From NCBI GenBank assembly GCA_902500755.1, contig CABVRV010000009.1, forward strand, positions 1 through 59,905: DNA of 59,905 bases, in the 5' to 3' direction. Below the pieces are notes generated by a model. It saw only the letters and a list, made by a program, of their open reading frames with translations, was not told the DNA's origin and did not search any database. Source of the DNA: an uncultured Nitrospira sp. (lineage in GTDB: Bacteria > Nitrospirota > Nitrospiria > Nitrospirales > Nitrospiraceae). Position numbers and translations under genes: made by a program. This document shows positions 8,405 to 16,444 of the stretch, in pieces; position 1 is the stretch's first letter; the number at the start of each line of letters is the position of its first letter.

Positions 8405-9263
8405 TCAATTCCGGTATTCTTGGAAAAATATCTCGTCAATGTCGTAGGATCGTTTGGGAACGAGACCGAGCTCGTGTTGTTCGAACATTTCAACGAGAGC
8501 TTCCCCATCTACAAGTTCAATCGGTGGAACTCCATCCCGTCTCGCCTCCTTCTTAGCTTCTAGCGTAAAAGTTCCCGTTGTAATGATGAGCCCTTTGTCG
8601 GCGCGTCCCTGCATGGCGCCGCGAAAGTCACGGACTTGCGAAGGAGTCACTGCTCCTTGGTATCGCTTGCATTGAAAAAGCACGTTGAAACTGACAAAGG
8701 GGTTAACTTTCAAAGTCCCTATGCCGTCGATCCCTCCGTCTCCACTCTTGCCAGTTACCGTGACTTGTTGGAAGCCTGATTCTCGAAGCAGCCGTTGAGT
8801 GAGCCTTTCAAATCCCCCTGGTGGCAATGACTTGATTACTTCAAGCAGCGCAGCACTATGATCCTTGGGCTCTTCTTCATCGGGAATATCCTCATCGCGT
8901 TGCTGCGTGTCTGATACTTTCCCCTTCTTGAGGCGATTGGCCAGAACGGACTTGAATATGTCGAATGCATTGAGGGTTGAAAGATCCACGGACATCCCTT
9001 TATCCGTGAGATTCCAGACTCCCCACTTCGATGATCCAAGATACCCGGGTCCACACGAGATACTGACGTGCCCAGTGAACCTGGTTCTTTACTCGGGAAA
9101 GTCCGTTCTTATTGACGGCTTGTTGCTCTGTTTCTGTGACTTGAGCCGCTTCCAGAGACCGGTCGACTATCTCTGACGCTGTTCCAGACCCTCCGAGGGT
9201 TCTCATAACCTGAATGATCGGGTGAAAAAACCGGATGAATTCTGGACCTTTGTTCTGCCTCAT
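8405..9263 (-). pseudogene. mrr: Mrr-type restriction endonuclease, single-base frameshift
   Basis: Two adjacent frames together make one Mrr protein. 9263-9050 encodes the winged-helix N-domain (starting MRQNKGPEFIRFF). 8995-8405 encodes the catalytic domain, with the PD-(D/E)xK elements GDGGIDG and FQCKRY and the helix VRDFRGAMQG. Removing one base from ACCCGGGT at 9043-9050 restores continuity through KWGVWNLTDKG to the second frame. The length (859 bp) is one more than a multiple of three, as expected. Mrr cuts DNA carrying foreign methylation. Either the gene is inactivated or the base is an assembly error. Confidence 0.85.
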
Positions 9264-9316
9264 CTGGCCTCTCTGGTTAACTATCGCAAAAGCCTGCGGA
9301 GGGTGTCGATTGTGTT

Positions 9317-9439
9317 CTAAGGTGAACGTGTTGTGACCGACAGCTTCGCTATGAGCGCGCCTTCTTCAAGAGAAAATGGTATGGCTCCCCTATCTTCAAA
9401 TTGGTGTTCAAGCTCTTCAAGTAATTCGGCGTCGGCCAT
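9317..9439 (-). CDS. Possible 40-residue hypothetical protein
   Basis: A short minus-strand frame starts MADAELLEELEHQFED and ends with LIAKLSV and a few more residues. It has an acidic helical N-terminus but no recognisable family, and the ribosome-binding site before it is poor. It lies between the mrr relic and a decayed antitoxin, a region full of gene fragments, so it may itself be a remnant. Confidence 0.25.
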   Translation of the reverse strand: MADAELLEELEHQFEDRGAIPFSLEEGALIAKLSVTTRSP

Positions 9440-9526
9440 GTTTAACATTGCGGAGATAATATAGGGTCGTTATTAAATCTCATCTGAAGGACTTCTGCAA
9501 ATAGCGCTCGAACTATGTAGGTTGGT

Positions 9527-9780
9527 ATGCCGCAAGTGGATAAGTTTGTCTCTGTCAGGGAAGCCAAGAACAAGCTATTGGATTTGATCCGGCGCATGAA
9601 GCACAAACAGGAAATCGATACAATCAAGCTGGCGTTCCGTCAGCAGTGCTGCTGAGCATGGGCCAGTTCGAGGTCTTATGGAGGCAATCAAAATCCTTAG
9701 CGATTAAAAGGTGATGTGAGGGCTCCGTCGATCGTTGAAACAGGTAGAGAAAGCGCAACGGGTATTAGACGATAGGGTGT
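9527..9780 (+). pseudogene. Decayed copy of the Phd/YefM-type antitoxin gene
   Basis: This stretch is clearly homologous at the DNA level to the intact antitoxin at 10069-10347. Both begin ATGCCGCAAGT and share the stretch for LLDLIRRMKHKQE. The copy has a short deletion after the KQE codons, then in-frame stops and several substitutions, and ends near the place where the toxin gene should start. No toxin gene follows. It is the left part of a decayed tandem duplication. Confidence 0.85.
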
Positions 9781-9812
9781 TTCCCAGTACCGCAACCAAG
9801 CCTTCATAGTAG

Positions 9813-9932
9813 ATGCCGCGCAAACCATCTTCCCGCATCTTCCGCCACCTGTTCTAACGTGCCCGGATCTTCAAAGAGGTGTGTGGCACCGGGGACGATG
9901 ATCCACTTCTTTTCACAGATCAGCAAGTTGGA
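9813..9932 (-). pseudogene. Remnant of the dienelactone-hydrolase 3' end
   Basis: About 120 bp matches the 3' end of the intact hydrolase gene (10654-10780), in the same orientation and at roughly three quarters identity by eye. Shared blocks include CTTCTTTTC and GGGGACGATGA. It sits directly after the decayed antitoxin copy. The duplicated segment therefore originally contained antitoxin, toxin and hydrolase, and has since lost the toxin and most of the hydrolase. Confidence 0.8.
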
Positions 9933-10068
9933 GGGCTTTTGCTCTACCTGCAGCTGACCTGGTCTATCCTTGGCTGGACATTTTCAGAGCTTCGGTGCCA
10001 TCAACTTGCTTGTCAGCATTCACACAAGCCATTATAATAGCCATTAAGGTAGCCTATTTGAGGTTCTT

Positions 10069-10347
10069 ATGCCGCAAGTCGATGAGTTTGTCTCGGTGAG
10101 CCAGGCAAAAAATAAACTGTTGGATTTGATCCGACGCATGAAGCACAAGCAGGAGATCGTTGCGATCACGCGCGACGGCGTTCCGTCAGCAGTGCTGCTG
10201 AGCATGGACCAGTTCGAGGGGTTGATGGAGACCATTGAGATTCTCAGTGATCAGAAGTCCATGCGCGGGATTCGTCGGTCGTTGAAACAGGCAGAGAAAG
10301 GACAGTGGGCCTCTCACGAGGCGGTATTTGGCCGTGATACCCAGTGA
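10069..10347 (+). CDS. Phd/YefM-family antitoxin
   Basis: This 92-residue protein has the Phd/YefM N-terminal layout: a short strand, a helix with SVSQAKNKLLDLIRRM, and ITRDGVPSAVLLSMDQFEGL. The acidic, flexible C-terminus normally wraps the toxin. The N-terminal part binds operator DNA, so the pair is probably autoregulated. The stop overlaps the toxin start by 4 bp (GTGA). A decayed copy lies 540 bp upstream. Confidence 0.87.
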   Translation: MPQVDEFVSVSQAKNKLLDLIRRMKHKQEIVAITRDGVPSAVLLSMDQFEGLMETIEILSDQKSMRGIRRSLKQAEKGQWASHEAVFGRDTQ

Positions 10348-10640
10348 AAGCGTATCGGGCACGTTATTCTAAGGAAGCGGCTGAGCGAATCCGAAAACTT
10401 CATCCTCAAGTCAAATGTGAAATCAGGCAGGGTATCAAAGAACTCCTCATAGCTCCACTTGCCGGGCATGCACTTCAGTTCGAATTAGCTGGGCTATGCG
10501 CCTATCGTATCCGGACGTATCGAGTCATCTATCGGCTCAATGATGACGAATCCTGCATTGATGTCGTTTTTGTGGGACCACGTCGAAACGTTTACGAAGA
10601 GCTGAGAACTCTCCTCCTGTCAGAGCCTGGAAGAAATTAA
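10344..10640 (+). CDS. RelE/ParE-family toxin
   Basis: This 98-residue protein starts at a GTG overlapping the antitoxin stop. It has the RelE/ParE fold pattern: SKEAAERIRKLHPQVKCEI, then GIKELL, and the strand-rich core YRIRTYRVIYRLNDDE followed by VVFVGPRRNVYEE. RelE-like members cleave mRNA on the ribosome and ParE-like members inhibit gyrase. The Arg-rich core and C-terminal R-R-N-V-Y are typical of RelE-type mRNases, but the target is not certain. Confidence 0.85.
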   Translation: MKAYRARYSKEAAERIRKLHPQVKCEIRQGIKELLIAPLAGHALQFELAGLCAYRIRTYRVIYRLNDDESCIDVVFVGPRRNVYEELRTLLLSEPGRN

Positions 10641-10653
10641 ACTTCTTCCCGCG

Positions 10654-11295
10654 TCACGATAGGTATCGCACGAACCATCTGCTCGCCTGTTCCGCTACCT
10701 GCTCCAACGTGCCTGGTTCTTCGAAGAGGTGCGTTGCGCTGGGGACGATGACCAACTTCTTTTCGCAGGTCAGCAAATCGTACGCAGACTGGTTCATCTC
10801 AATGACTGGTTCATCGCAGCCTCCAACGATCAGCAGGGTTGGGGCCCGGACTGACGGCAGGTAGGATTCGGCCAAGTCCGGTCGGCCTCCTCGTGACACG
10901 ACGGCCTTGATGTTCGATGGCGCTCGCGCGGCGGCTTGCAGGGCTGCTCCGGCTCCGGTGCTCGCGCCGAAATAGCCGATGCTCAAATTGTTCGTTCTTG
11001 GCTCCGCTTCCAACCAGCCCTTCGCCAGGAGCAATCGGTCTGCCAGCAGATCAATATCGAACACCTTTCTCCGATCATCCGCTTCCTCTTCGGTCAATAA
11101 ATCCAGCAGCAACGTGGCGAGCCCGTCTCGCTGTAACTGACGGGCGACGAAATTGTTGCGCGGGCTCAATCGCCCGCTGCCGCTTCCATGTGCAAAGACG
11201 ATCACGCCACGAGGACCGGAGGGGAGTCCGAGGATGCCTTCAAGGACAAGTGCCCCTCTTGTGATCCTGACGCTGTGCTCATGACGTGACGTCAT
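10654..11295 (-). CDS. Alpha/beta hydrolase, dienelactone-hydrolase family
   Basis: This 213-residue protein has the nucleophile elbow GASTGAG (Ser near residue 111), an oxyanion-type FAHGSGSGR near residue 34, an Asp in GGCDEPV and a catalytic His in SATHLFEEPG. The family hydrolyses lactones or small esters, and no substrate is indicated. The gene overlaps the upstream pentapeptide-repeat gene by 4 bp, so the two are co-transcribed. A relic of its 3' end lies at 9813-9932. Confidence 0.8.
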   Translation of the reverse strand: MTSRHEHSVRITRGALVLEGILGLPSGPRGVIVFAHGSGSGRLSPRNNFVARQLQRDGLATLLLDLLTEEEADDRRKVFDIDLLADRLLLAKGWLEAEPRTNNLSIGYFGASTGAGAALQAAARAPSNIKAVVSRGGRPDLAESYLPSVRAPTLLIVGGCDEPVIEMNQSAYDLLTCEKKLVIVPSATHLFEEPGTLEQVAEQASRWFVRYLS

Positions 11296-12719
11296 CGCAT
11301 CTCTTTCTTAAGGGAACTGCAGGGAGCCGGACGACTGAGTCCAGATGGCAATTGCGTTTGGTCGTCGACGCAGGCGGCGTTGAGTTGTGTCTGCGTGAGA
11401 CCGATGGCCGACGAAAGAACGGCGCCTTTGAAGGTCGCACGGCGTAGGTCCGATGAGTCGAGCCGAGCGCCGCTCAGATCGGATCCGGTGAAGGTGGCAT
11501 CTTGAAGATTGGTCTCTTGAAGATTGGTCTGGGTCAAGTTGGAATAGCTGAAATTTGATCCGCGAAGATCTGCGCCAACGAAGTTAGCCGAATCCAGATT
11601 GGCCTTGCTGAATTGGGTGTGCCGGAGAGAGGACTTCGGAGCGTAGATTTCGCTCAAATCGCCGTTTGTAAAGTTGGTATGCGATCCCTTGGCTCCGATC
11701 AGGACTGCGCGGTTGAGATGAGCACCCTGGAAATCGGCGTTGTCGAGCACAGCGTGGTAGAGAATGGCCATACGGAGCGTCACCGAATGTGCATTCGCCT
11801 TCACCAGGGCGGCCTCTTCCAAGTTGGCTCCTTCCAAGTCGGCGTTACGGAGGTCGGCGCCCTGAAGACCGGCGTACCGCATGTCCGTACCGCGTAGAAT
11901 GGCGCCCTTTAGGTTGGCAACGCGCAAGTTCGTTTCGTCCAAATAGGCGCTTTCCAAGTCAGCTTCGACCAGCCGGGCCCCTTCCAGTTGTGCATGGTCC
12001 AGTAGAGCGCCCTGAAGGTTGGCGCGAGAGAGATTCGCGTTAGTTAGGATCGTACGACGCAGGTCGACGCCTGTCAGATCGGCATTCACCAGGATGGCAC
12101 CTTTCAGTGTCGCTCCATAAAAATACGCCTCGACGAAGTTGCCGTCAGTCAAATCGGCAGAGGTAAGATCAGCGCCTTGCAATTGGGCACGCTCGAACGC
12201 GGCCTCTTTCAACTTGGCGCCACTAAGGGCGGCATCAAAAAGAGCCGCTTCGTCACCAATGGCACGGGAGAGATTCGCACCTGCGAGCCGGGCACGTCGG
12301 AGATCGGCGCCCGAAAGGTTACTGTCTTCGAGTATGGTTTTGGAAAGGTCAGTCCCAGCAAGGCTCGCTTGAACGAGGGTGGCCAGAGACAGATTTGCCT
12401 GCCACAGCACGGCGCCTTCGAGATCAGCCCGTTCAAGATTCGCTTCGGAGAGTGCTGCCCGGCTCAGGTCAGCTTGGCAGAGTTCTAGGCGCTTAGCGTT
12501 GGAGTTACCCCGATATTCCACCCATCGTTCGTGCGAACGCACGAGGGCTTGCAGCGTTTTAGCTGGCACGGACTTCTTCTTGTAGAGGCTTTTGCAAAGA
12601 GGAACTGCCGGTGAGGTTGGTTGGGAAGCTGAGGGATTGGCAGCCTCAGTTTCTGTGACGGTGAGTGCACTGAGGATGACAATGCTCACACAGACGGTCG
12701 GTAGGAAAGAACGCGTCAT
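11292..12719 (-). CDS. Exported pentapeptide-repeat protein
   Basis: This 475-residue protein has a signal peptide (MTRSFLPTVCVSIVILSAL to TEA). From about residue 75 nearly to the end it is made of A-(D/N)-L-x-x pentapeptides (for example LSRAALSEANLERADLEGA), about 70 tandem units. These fold into a right-handed quadrilateral beta helix. With a signal peptide it is likely periplasmic and may act as a scaffold or surface-binding module; the gyrase-mimic role of MfpA/Qnr proteins does not fit an exported product. The hydrolase gene overlaps its stop. Confidence 0.85.
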   Translation of the reverse strand: MTRSFLPTVCVSIVILSALTVTETEAANPSASQPTSPAVPLCKSLYKKKSVPAKTLQALVRSHERWVEYRGNSNAKRLELCQADLSRAALSEANLERADLEGAVLWQANLSLATLVQASLAGTDLSKTILEDSNLSGADLRRARLAGANLSRAIGDEAALFDAALSGAKLKEAAFERAQLQGADLTSADLTDGNFVEAYFYGATLKGAILVNADLTGVDLRRTILTNANLSRANLQGALLDHAQLEGARLVEADLESAYLDETNLRVANLKGAILRGTDMRYAGLQGADLRNADLEGANLEEAALVKANAHSVTLRMAILYHAVLDNADFQGAHLNRAVLIGAKGSHTNFTNGDLSEIYAPKSSLRHTQFSKANLDSANFVGADLRGSNFSYSNLTQTNLQETNLQDATFTGSDLSGARLDSSDLRRATFKGAVLSSAIGLTQTQLNAACVDDQTQLPSGLSRPAPCSSLKKEMR

Positions 12720-12844
12720 ATTGTGTCTCCTTTGATGTTAGAAGCTACGATCGACTGTCTGAGCTAGGCTCCGCAAGGCTGGAGAAATCCGAACGTCGTA
12801 GGCTGGCGCAATATCAAGGGCTCGCAGCGATTCTCAAAGCTGTC

Positions 12845-13042
12845 TCAGTTGCGCAGCCGTAGGTCCCGCAGTTCGGCCAAGCCAGGCGATGAGGCAACGC
12901 GATAGCCTCCCTTCATCACGGATTGGAGCAGCGGTTCACCGGGTAGTTGATCGTTGAGCGTCGTGATGATGTCGTAATCTAAACGCCCATCCCCCGAATG
13001 ATACCGATAGACCTGTTTGCGGCCGAGGCAGGTGGCGTTGTT
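12845..13042 (-). pseudogene. Orphan coding fragment without a start
   Basis: The minus strand is open for 65 codons from a TAA at 13043-13045 to a stop at 12845. It translates to a protein-like sequence including CLGRKQVYRYHSGDGRLDYD and the continuing LPGEPLLQSVMKGGYRV. There is no plausible start codon. A different-frame ATG overlaps the stop of the cytochrome gene as ATGA. A frameshift could join that start to this fragment, making it the third gene of the operon. I do not recognise the family. Confidence 0.4.
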
Positions 13043-13054
13043 TTACCGCCGCGC

Positions 13055-13447
13055 TCATCGCGCCTGTTCTGACAGCCGGCGAATGTACGCCACGACATCC
13101 TGCATCTCTCCGTCGGTGAGCTGCCCGCGCCACGCATGCATCGGGCTGAAGACGACGCCGTGCTCGATCGTCCGTAGTAATTCTTCGTCTGATTTCAGGA
13201 ACGATTGAAACCGTTGAAAATTGGCCGGGGGGACTTTCAAGGAAGCGGCGACAGGTCCGTCGCCTCGACCAGTAGGGCCATGACAGTTCTGACAGTGACG
13301 TTCATACACGGCTTTGCCCCGGACAAGGTCGGAAGGATAATCTTGAGCGTACAGAAGGGATATCACTGGACCGCTCACAATAAAGATGCCGAGGAGTCCT
13401 GCTGCAAACAGCCGATGTCGTATGTGTTGCCGCGGGGCGGTGAGCAT
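13055..13447 (-). CDS. Periplasmic class I cytochrome c
   Basis: This 130-residue protein has an N-terminal hydrophobic export segment (RLFAAGLLGIFIVSGPVISLL), a haem-binding CQNCHG followed by the GRGDGP turn, and a candidate distal Met in FSPMHAWRGQ. The C-terminal helix is MQDVVAYIRRL. These features match small electron-shuttle cytochromes. The start at 13447 removes a 33-residue upstream extension that overlaps the zinc-ribbon gene. The FmdB-like gene ends 4 bp upstream, so the two are in one operon. Confidence 0.85.
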   Translation of the reverse strand: MLTAPRQHIRHRLFAAGLLGIFIVSGPVISLLYAQDYPSDLVRGKAVYERHCQNCHGPTGRGDGPVAASLKVPPANFQRFQSFLKSDEELLRTIEHGVVFSPMHAWRGQLTDGEMQDVVAYIRRLSEQAR

Positions 13448-13451
13448 GGTG

Positions 13452-13616
13452 TTAACTCTTCTTTGTGGTGTGGGCGATGAATGGGCTAAAAAGTTGTTGC
13501 AGCTTCTTGCTTCCGCAGGCCGGGCATACCACCTCACCTCGCTCATGCTCCTTCAACGTCACCACGATCAACGATTCCTTCCCGCAATTGAGGCACTTAT
13601 AGTCGTACATCGGCAT
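13452..13616 (-). CDS. FmdB-type zinc-ribbon protein (54 residues)
   Basis: This small gene starts MPMYDYKCLNCGKE and has a second CPACGS 24 residues later, giving the CxxC...CxxC zinc ribbon of the FmdB/putative regulatory family. Family members of about 50-110 residues bind one zinc; their role is unproven. AGGGACG precedes the ATG at a good distance. The TTA stop lies 4 bp before the cytochrome c start, indicating co-expression. Confidence 0.8.
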   Translation of the reverse strand: MPMYDYKCLNCGKESLIVVTLKEHERGEVVCPACGSKKLQQLFSPFIAHTTKKS

Positions 13617-13635
13617 GGTGCGTCCCTTTCGACAA

Positions 13636-14499
13636 TCAGCCGAAAATCATGAGTGGATAGGTTCCCTGGTGCAACAGCGCATGTGACACGCTGCCGAGCA
13701 CCATGCGGGTCATGCCGCGGCGCCCGCGCGATCCTACGAGGATCAGATCCGTATTCGATGTCTGGGCTTGCTCCAGAATTCCGTCAACCGGAGTGCCCAA
13801 CGTGGTCGCGATACGAGTTTGGTAGCCATATGGTTTGAGCTTGGCGGCAATTTCATCGAGGAAGTCCTTTCCTGTTCGGAGAGAATGGGTTTCCATGTGC
13901 TCGGCCGAAACCGCATCTACCGGCCAGGGTGGCCTGGTATGGGGGAGAACGGTGAACAGGGTAATCGTGGGGGGATTACGAAAGGGTTTCTGTTGCAGGA
14001 AGGAGAGGGCATGGTCTGCATCATGGCTGCCTTGCAGGGGAAGCAAGACATGTTGAAGCGCTTTCAAGGGGCCCGGAAGAATCAGTTTCGCGCCAGTCCC
14101 GAATGTCAGCACTCGGTGGGAGACACTTCCAACGAGCCGTTCCTTGATCGGTCCAAGGCCTCGGGCACCCAAGAGAATGAGATTTATCTTTTGTTGTTCA
14201 GCCAAGGCCACGATCTGATCCACCGGAGATCCGACGACCAAATGCTTTGTGACTGGTCCGGAATCTAGTGGCAGCAGAGACACGATGCGATCCAACAAAC
14301 GAGTCCCGTCGTCGCGCATGTTTCGCTCGACCGTTTCATACAGTTCCTGCGACACTTCCGGCATCATCATCGGATAGGCCGGCCTAGGGACATCGAGCAC
14401 GTGCAGGAGATGCAGTTCCTCGGCACGAACCAGATATTTCAGGGATCGCACCGCCTCATATGAGTTGTCGGAACCATCAACGGCGAGCAAGAGTTTCAT
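13636..14499 (-). CDS. Tandem-domain universal stress protein
   Basis: This 287-residue protein starts MKLLLAVDGSDNSYEAV. Domain 1 ends with GARGLGPIKERLVGSVSHRV and domain 2 with GSRGRRGMTRMVLGSVSHALL followed by YPLMIFG. Both ATP-binding signatures are well kept. The open frame extends far upstream antisense to the MgtE-like gene, but the USP fold and the AGGGTG before this ATG fix the start. The MgtE-like gene lies 47 bp upstream on the same strand, suggesting joint expression. Confidence 0.9.
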   Translation of the reverse strand: MKLLLAVDGSDNSYEAVRSLKYLVRAEELHLLHVLDVPRPAYPMMMPEVSQELYETVERNMRDDGTRLLDRIVSLLPLDSGPVTKHLVVGSPVDQIVALAEQQKINLILLGARGLGPIKERLVGSVSHRVLTFGTGAKLILPGPLKALQHVLLPLQGSHDADHALSFLQQKPFRNPPTITLFTVLPHTRPPWPVDAVSAEHMETHSLRTGKDFLDEIAAKLKPYGYQTRIATTLGTPVDGILEQAQTSNTDLILVGSRGRRGMTRMVLGSVSHALLHQGTYPLMIFG

Positions 14500-14546
14500 A
14501 GGCGTCACCCTCAGGCTATGGTTTTGCTGATCCGCTCCATCATGAA

Positions 14547-15503
14547 TCACATGGGCAGTAAGGCCGTCGCGATCATCAAATAGATCCCCACGCTCAAAAT
14601 GTCTTGGACGACCGTCGCTACCGGTCCGCTGGCCAGGGCCGGATCTGCTCCGAGACGCGCCAATCCCATCGGCAGGAGGCTGGCCATAATTGTGGCGACA
14701 ACGGCAGTCACCCCCAGTGAGGCGCCCACCACCACCGCCAAGGCCGGATGGCCGTTCCAGATCCACAATCCTCCGCTTGCGACAACTGCGACGATCGCTC
14801 CGATGGATACGCCGATCACCGATTCTCTCGCCAATTGCTCCCACAACGCGACTTCTCCGTAGGCCAACCGACGAACCAAGACGGTTTCGGTTTGGGTCCC
14901 GACGGCATCGGCCATATACACCACCAATGGTAGAAAGAACGCGAGGGCCACTTCGCGCCTCAACGAGGCTTCGAATGCCGATGCCACGCCACCGGCCAAG
15001 AATCCTCCGCTCAGGCCGACCATCAACCATGGCAGGCGTGCGCGCACGGCGGTGAGCGTCTGCTGAACGGTGAGCGACAGATGGAGATGATCCATTCGGC
15101 TCACACCGCCCATCCGCAAAAAGTTGTCCACATGTTCCTCATGAAGCAACGCCAACAGCCGCCCGATAGGAATGGCGCCCAATAACCGGCGGTGGTTGTC
15201 GATGACAGCAACATCGGCATCGTGGCGTTCAACGGCACGCAACGCGACCGTTTCAGCTTCATCCCCGGGAAGCACCTCGATTGGAGACGAACCTTCGAGT
15301 TCGGCCAAGTGAGTCTGTTCCGTTGCCTGGAGCAGCCGCTCAATCGGCACCTGGCCGACCAATGTCGCCTGATCATCGACAAGGTAGATATGGCCTATTT
15401 CCTCCCATGTCTGGCCTCGAAGTGCCGCGATCATGTCTCCGACTGTGCGGTGTTTGTCGCTCCGTGGAATGTCTACAGTCATCAGGTCTGCCGCAGTCGT
15501 CAT
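14547..15503 (-). CDS. MgtE-like divalent-cation transporter lacking the full N-domain
   Basis: This 318-residue protein has a CBS pair (about residues 1-130, with VAVIDNHRRLLGAIPIGRLL) followed by the SLC41/MgtE membrane domain. The entry helix is RLPWLMVGLSGGFLAGG. The conserved loop reads MADAVGTQTETVLVRRLA where most family members have G-N-x-G-x-Q. Four or five membrane helices follow. Classical MgtE carries an extra N-terminal helical domain, missing here. The family moves Mg2+ or Co2+. The start at MTTAAD is supported by GGGGCGAG and by a small ORF ending just upstream. Confidence 0.8.
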   Translation of the reverse strand: MTTAADLMTVDIPRSDKHRTVGDMIAALRGQTWEEIGHIYLVDDQATLVGQVPIERLLQATEQTHLAELEGSSPIEVLPGDEAETVALRAVERHDADVAVIDNHRRLLGAIPIGRLLALLHEEHVDNFLRMGGVSRMDHLHLSLTVQQTLTAVRARLPWLMVGLSGGFLAGGVASAFEASLRREVALAFFLPLVVYMADAVGTQTETVLVRRLAYGEVALWEQLARESVIGVSIGAIVAVVASGGLWIWNGHPALAVVVGASLGVTAVVATIMASLLPMGLARLGADPALASGPVATVVQDILSVGIYLMIATALLPM

Positions 15504-15519
15504 CTCGCCCCGTTTGATC

Positions 15520-15615
15520 TCATTGACAATCTGTGGGACAGAAAAAAACAAAATAGATCACGATTGCCACACCTAACCCCACGGCTCCAAGCAGAAGCCA
15601 CTGTGCGCGTGTCAT
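15520..15615 (-). CDS. 31-residue single-pass membrane peptide
   Basis: A short frame starts MTRAQWLLLGAVGLGVAIVI, continues with an aromatic-rich stretch and ends CPTDCQ. This is one hydrophobic helix with a short C-terminal tail bearing two cysteines. GGGAGG lies 4 bases before the ATG, an excellent ribosome site. The stop is 16 bp before the MgtE-like start, so it looks like the first gene of that operon. Function unknown; small membrane subunits often stabilise transporters. Confidence 0.55.
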   Translation of the reverse strand: MTRAQWLLLGAVGLGVAIVIYFVFFCPTDCQ

Positions 15616-15924
15616 CGTTCCTCCCAATGCCTGTTAGACGGTATTCAGCAAGTCTAATGCCGCCATGTATCACTGTGAACTGGTGGCTGAAATAGAGCGG
15701 TGGAGGATTGGGATTCGGGTAGATGACGCTTTCTGCTACAGGAGGCGAACGACCGCTGTAGCAGAGATCCACTACTTCAGGAGGCGGATCTATGACCGAT
15801 AGCCGACCATGTAGGAGCAAACAACGTCAAATCTTTGAATATCCCTGAGCCCTTGACCATCACGCACGTTCTGTGATGAGTGGCACCGCGTTTGCTCAAA
15901 TCGGGATCAGGAGGATCGTTTACG
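15616..15924. other. Divergent intergenic region with a 9-bp inverted repeat
   Basis: This 309-bp stretch separates the minus-strand MgtE operon from the plus-strand USP/cupredoxin operon and must hold both promoters. It contains an inverted repeat TCTGCTACA ... TGTAGCAGA with arms 15732-15740 and 15757-15765 and a 16-base spacer, a possible operator. No gene is seen. Confidence 0.4.
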
Positions 15925-16425
15925 GTGCGAGATTCGAATCTCTTCGATACCATCCTGGTTCCGGTTGATTTCTCTCCTTGCTCAGATGAGGCGTTCCGAG
16001 TGGCATGTCAGATGGCGCGTCTTTGCGGGGCGGCGATGCTGATCTTGCATGTGATCGATACCAGCGCCCTTGCCGCGTTCAATCGAATAGGTTTGCTTGC
16101 CGTCCCGTCCGAGGCTACCGCACAGCGCCGCCGATTACGCCACCATGCTCGCTTGAATGTCCGTCGATTGTTGGAGTCGAAGGAGGCCGAGACGGTAAAG
16201 GTCACTCGCATGATCGTGGAAGGGGCACCGTTTGTTGAGATCGCGAAAGTTGCGCGCACGGGGAACATTGATTTGGTGGTGATGGGGAGCTACGGCGGCC
16301 GGTCCGGCAGCGTGGATAAGATTTTCTTCGGGAGCACAGCAGAAAAAGTCGTTCGCACGGCGGGTTGCCCGGTATTGACCGTCCCGATTCCGGTATCCGC
16401 TTCTCAACGGGGAGCGTCGCGTTGA
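15925..16425 (+). CDS. Single-domain universal stress protein
   Basis: This 166-residue protein starts at a GTG with AGGAGG 9 bases upstream. The N-terminal strand FDTILVPVDFSPCSDEAF and the C-terminal GSYGGRSGSVDKIFFGSTAEKVV followed by CPVLTVP form one complete USP domain with the ATP-binding G-x-x-G...G-S. It heads a run of three same-strand genes (USP, cupredoxin, tandem USP) spaced by 19 bp and a 4-bp overlap. Confidence 0.88.
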   Translation: MRDSNLFDTILVPVDFSPCSDEAFRVACQMARLCGAAMLILHVIDTSALAAFNRIGLLAVPSEATAQRRRLRHHARLNVRRLLESKEAETVKVTRMIVEGAPFVEIAKVARTGNIDLVVMGSYGGRSGSVDKIFFGSTAEKVVRTAGCPVLTVPIPVSASQRGASR

Positions 16426-16444
16426 CGAGTAGAGGGAGGAGACT

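Noticed and set aside
12936-13133. Minus-strand frame starting inside the cytochrome gene
   Set aside because: It overlaps the cytochrome c coding end and is Arg/His-rich without a family; the alternative frame reads like real protein.
13636-15030. N-terminal extension of the USP into a 464-codon frame
   Set aside because: The extra part lies antisense-frame over the MgtE-like gene and is Arg/Gly-rich; the USP fold starts at 14499.
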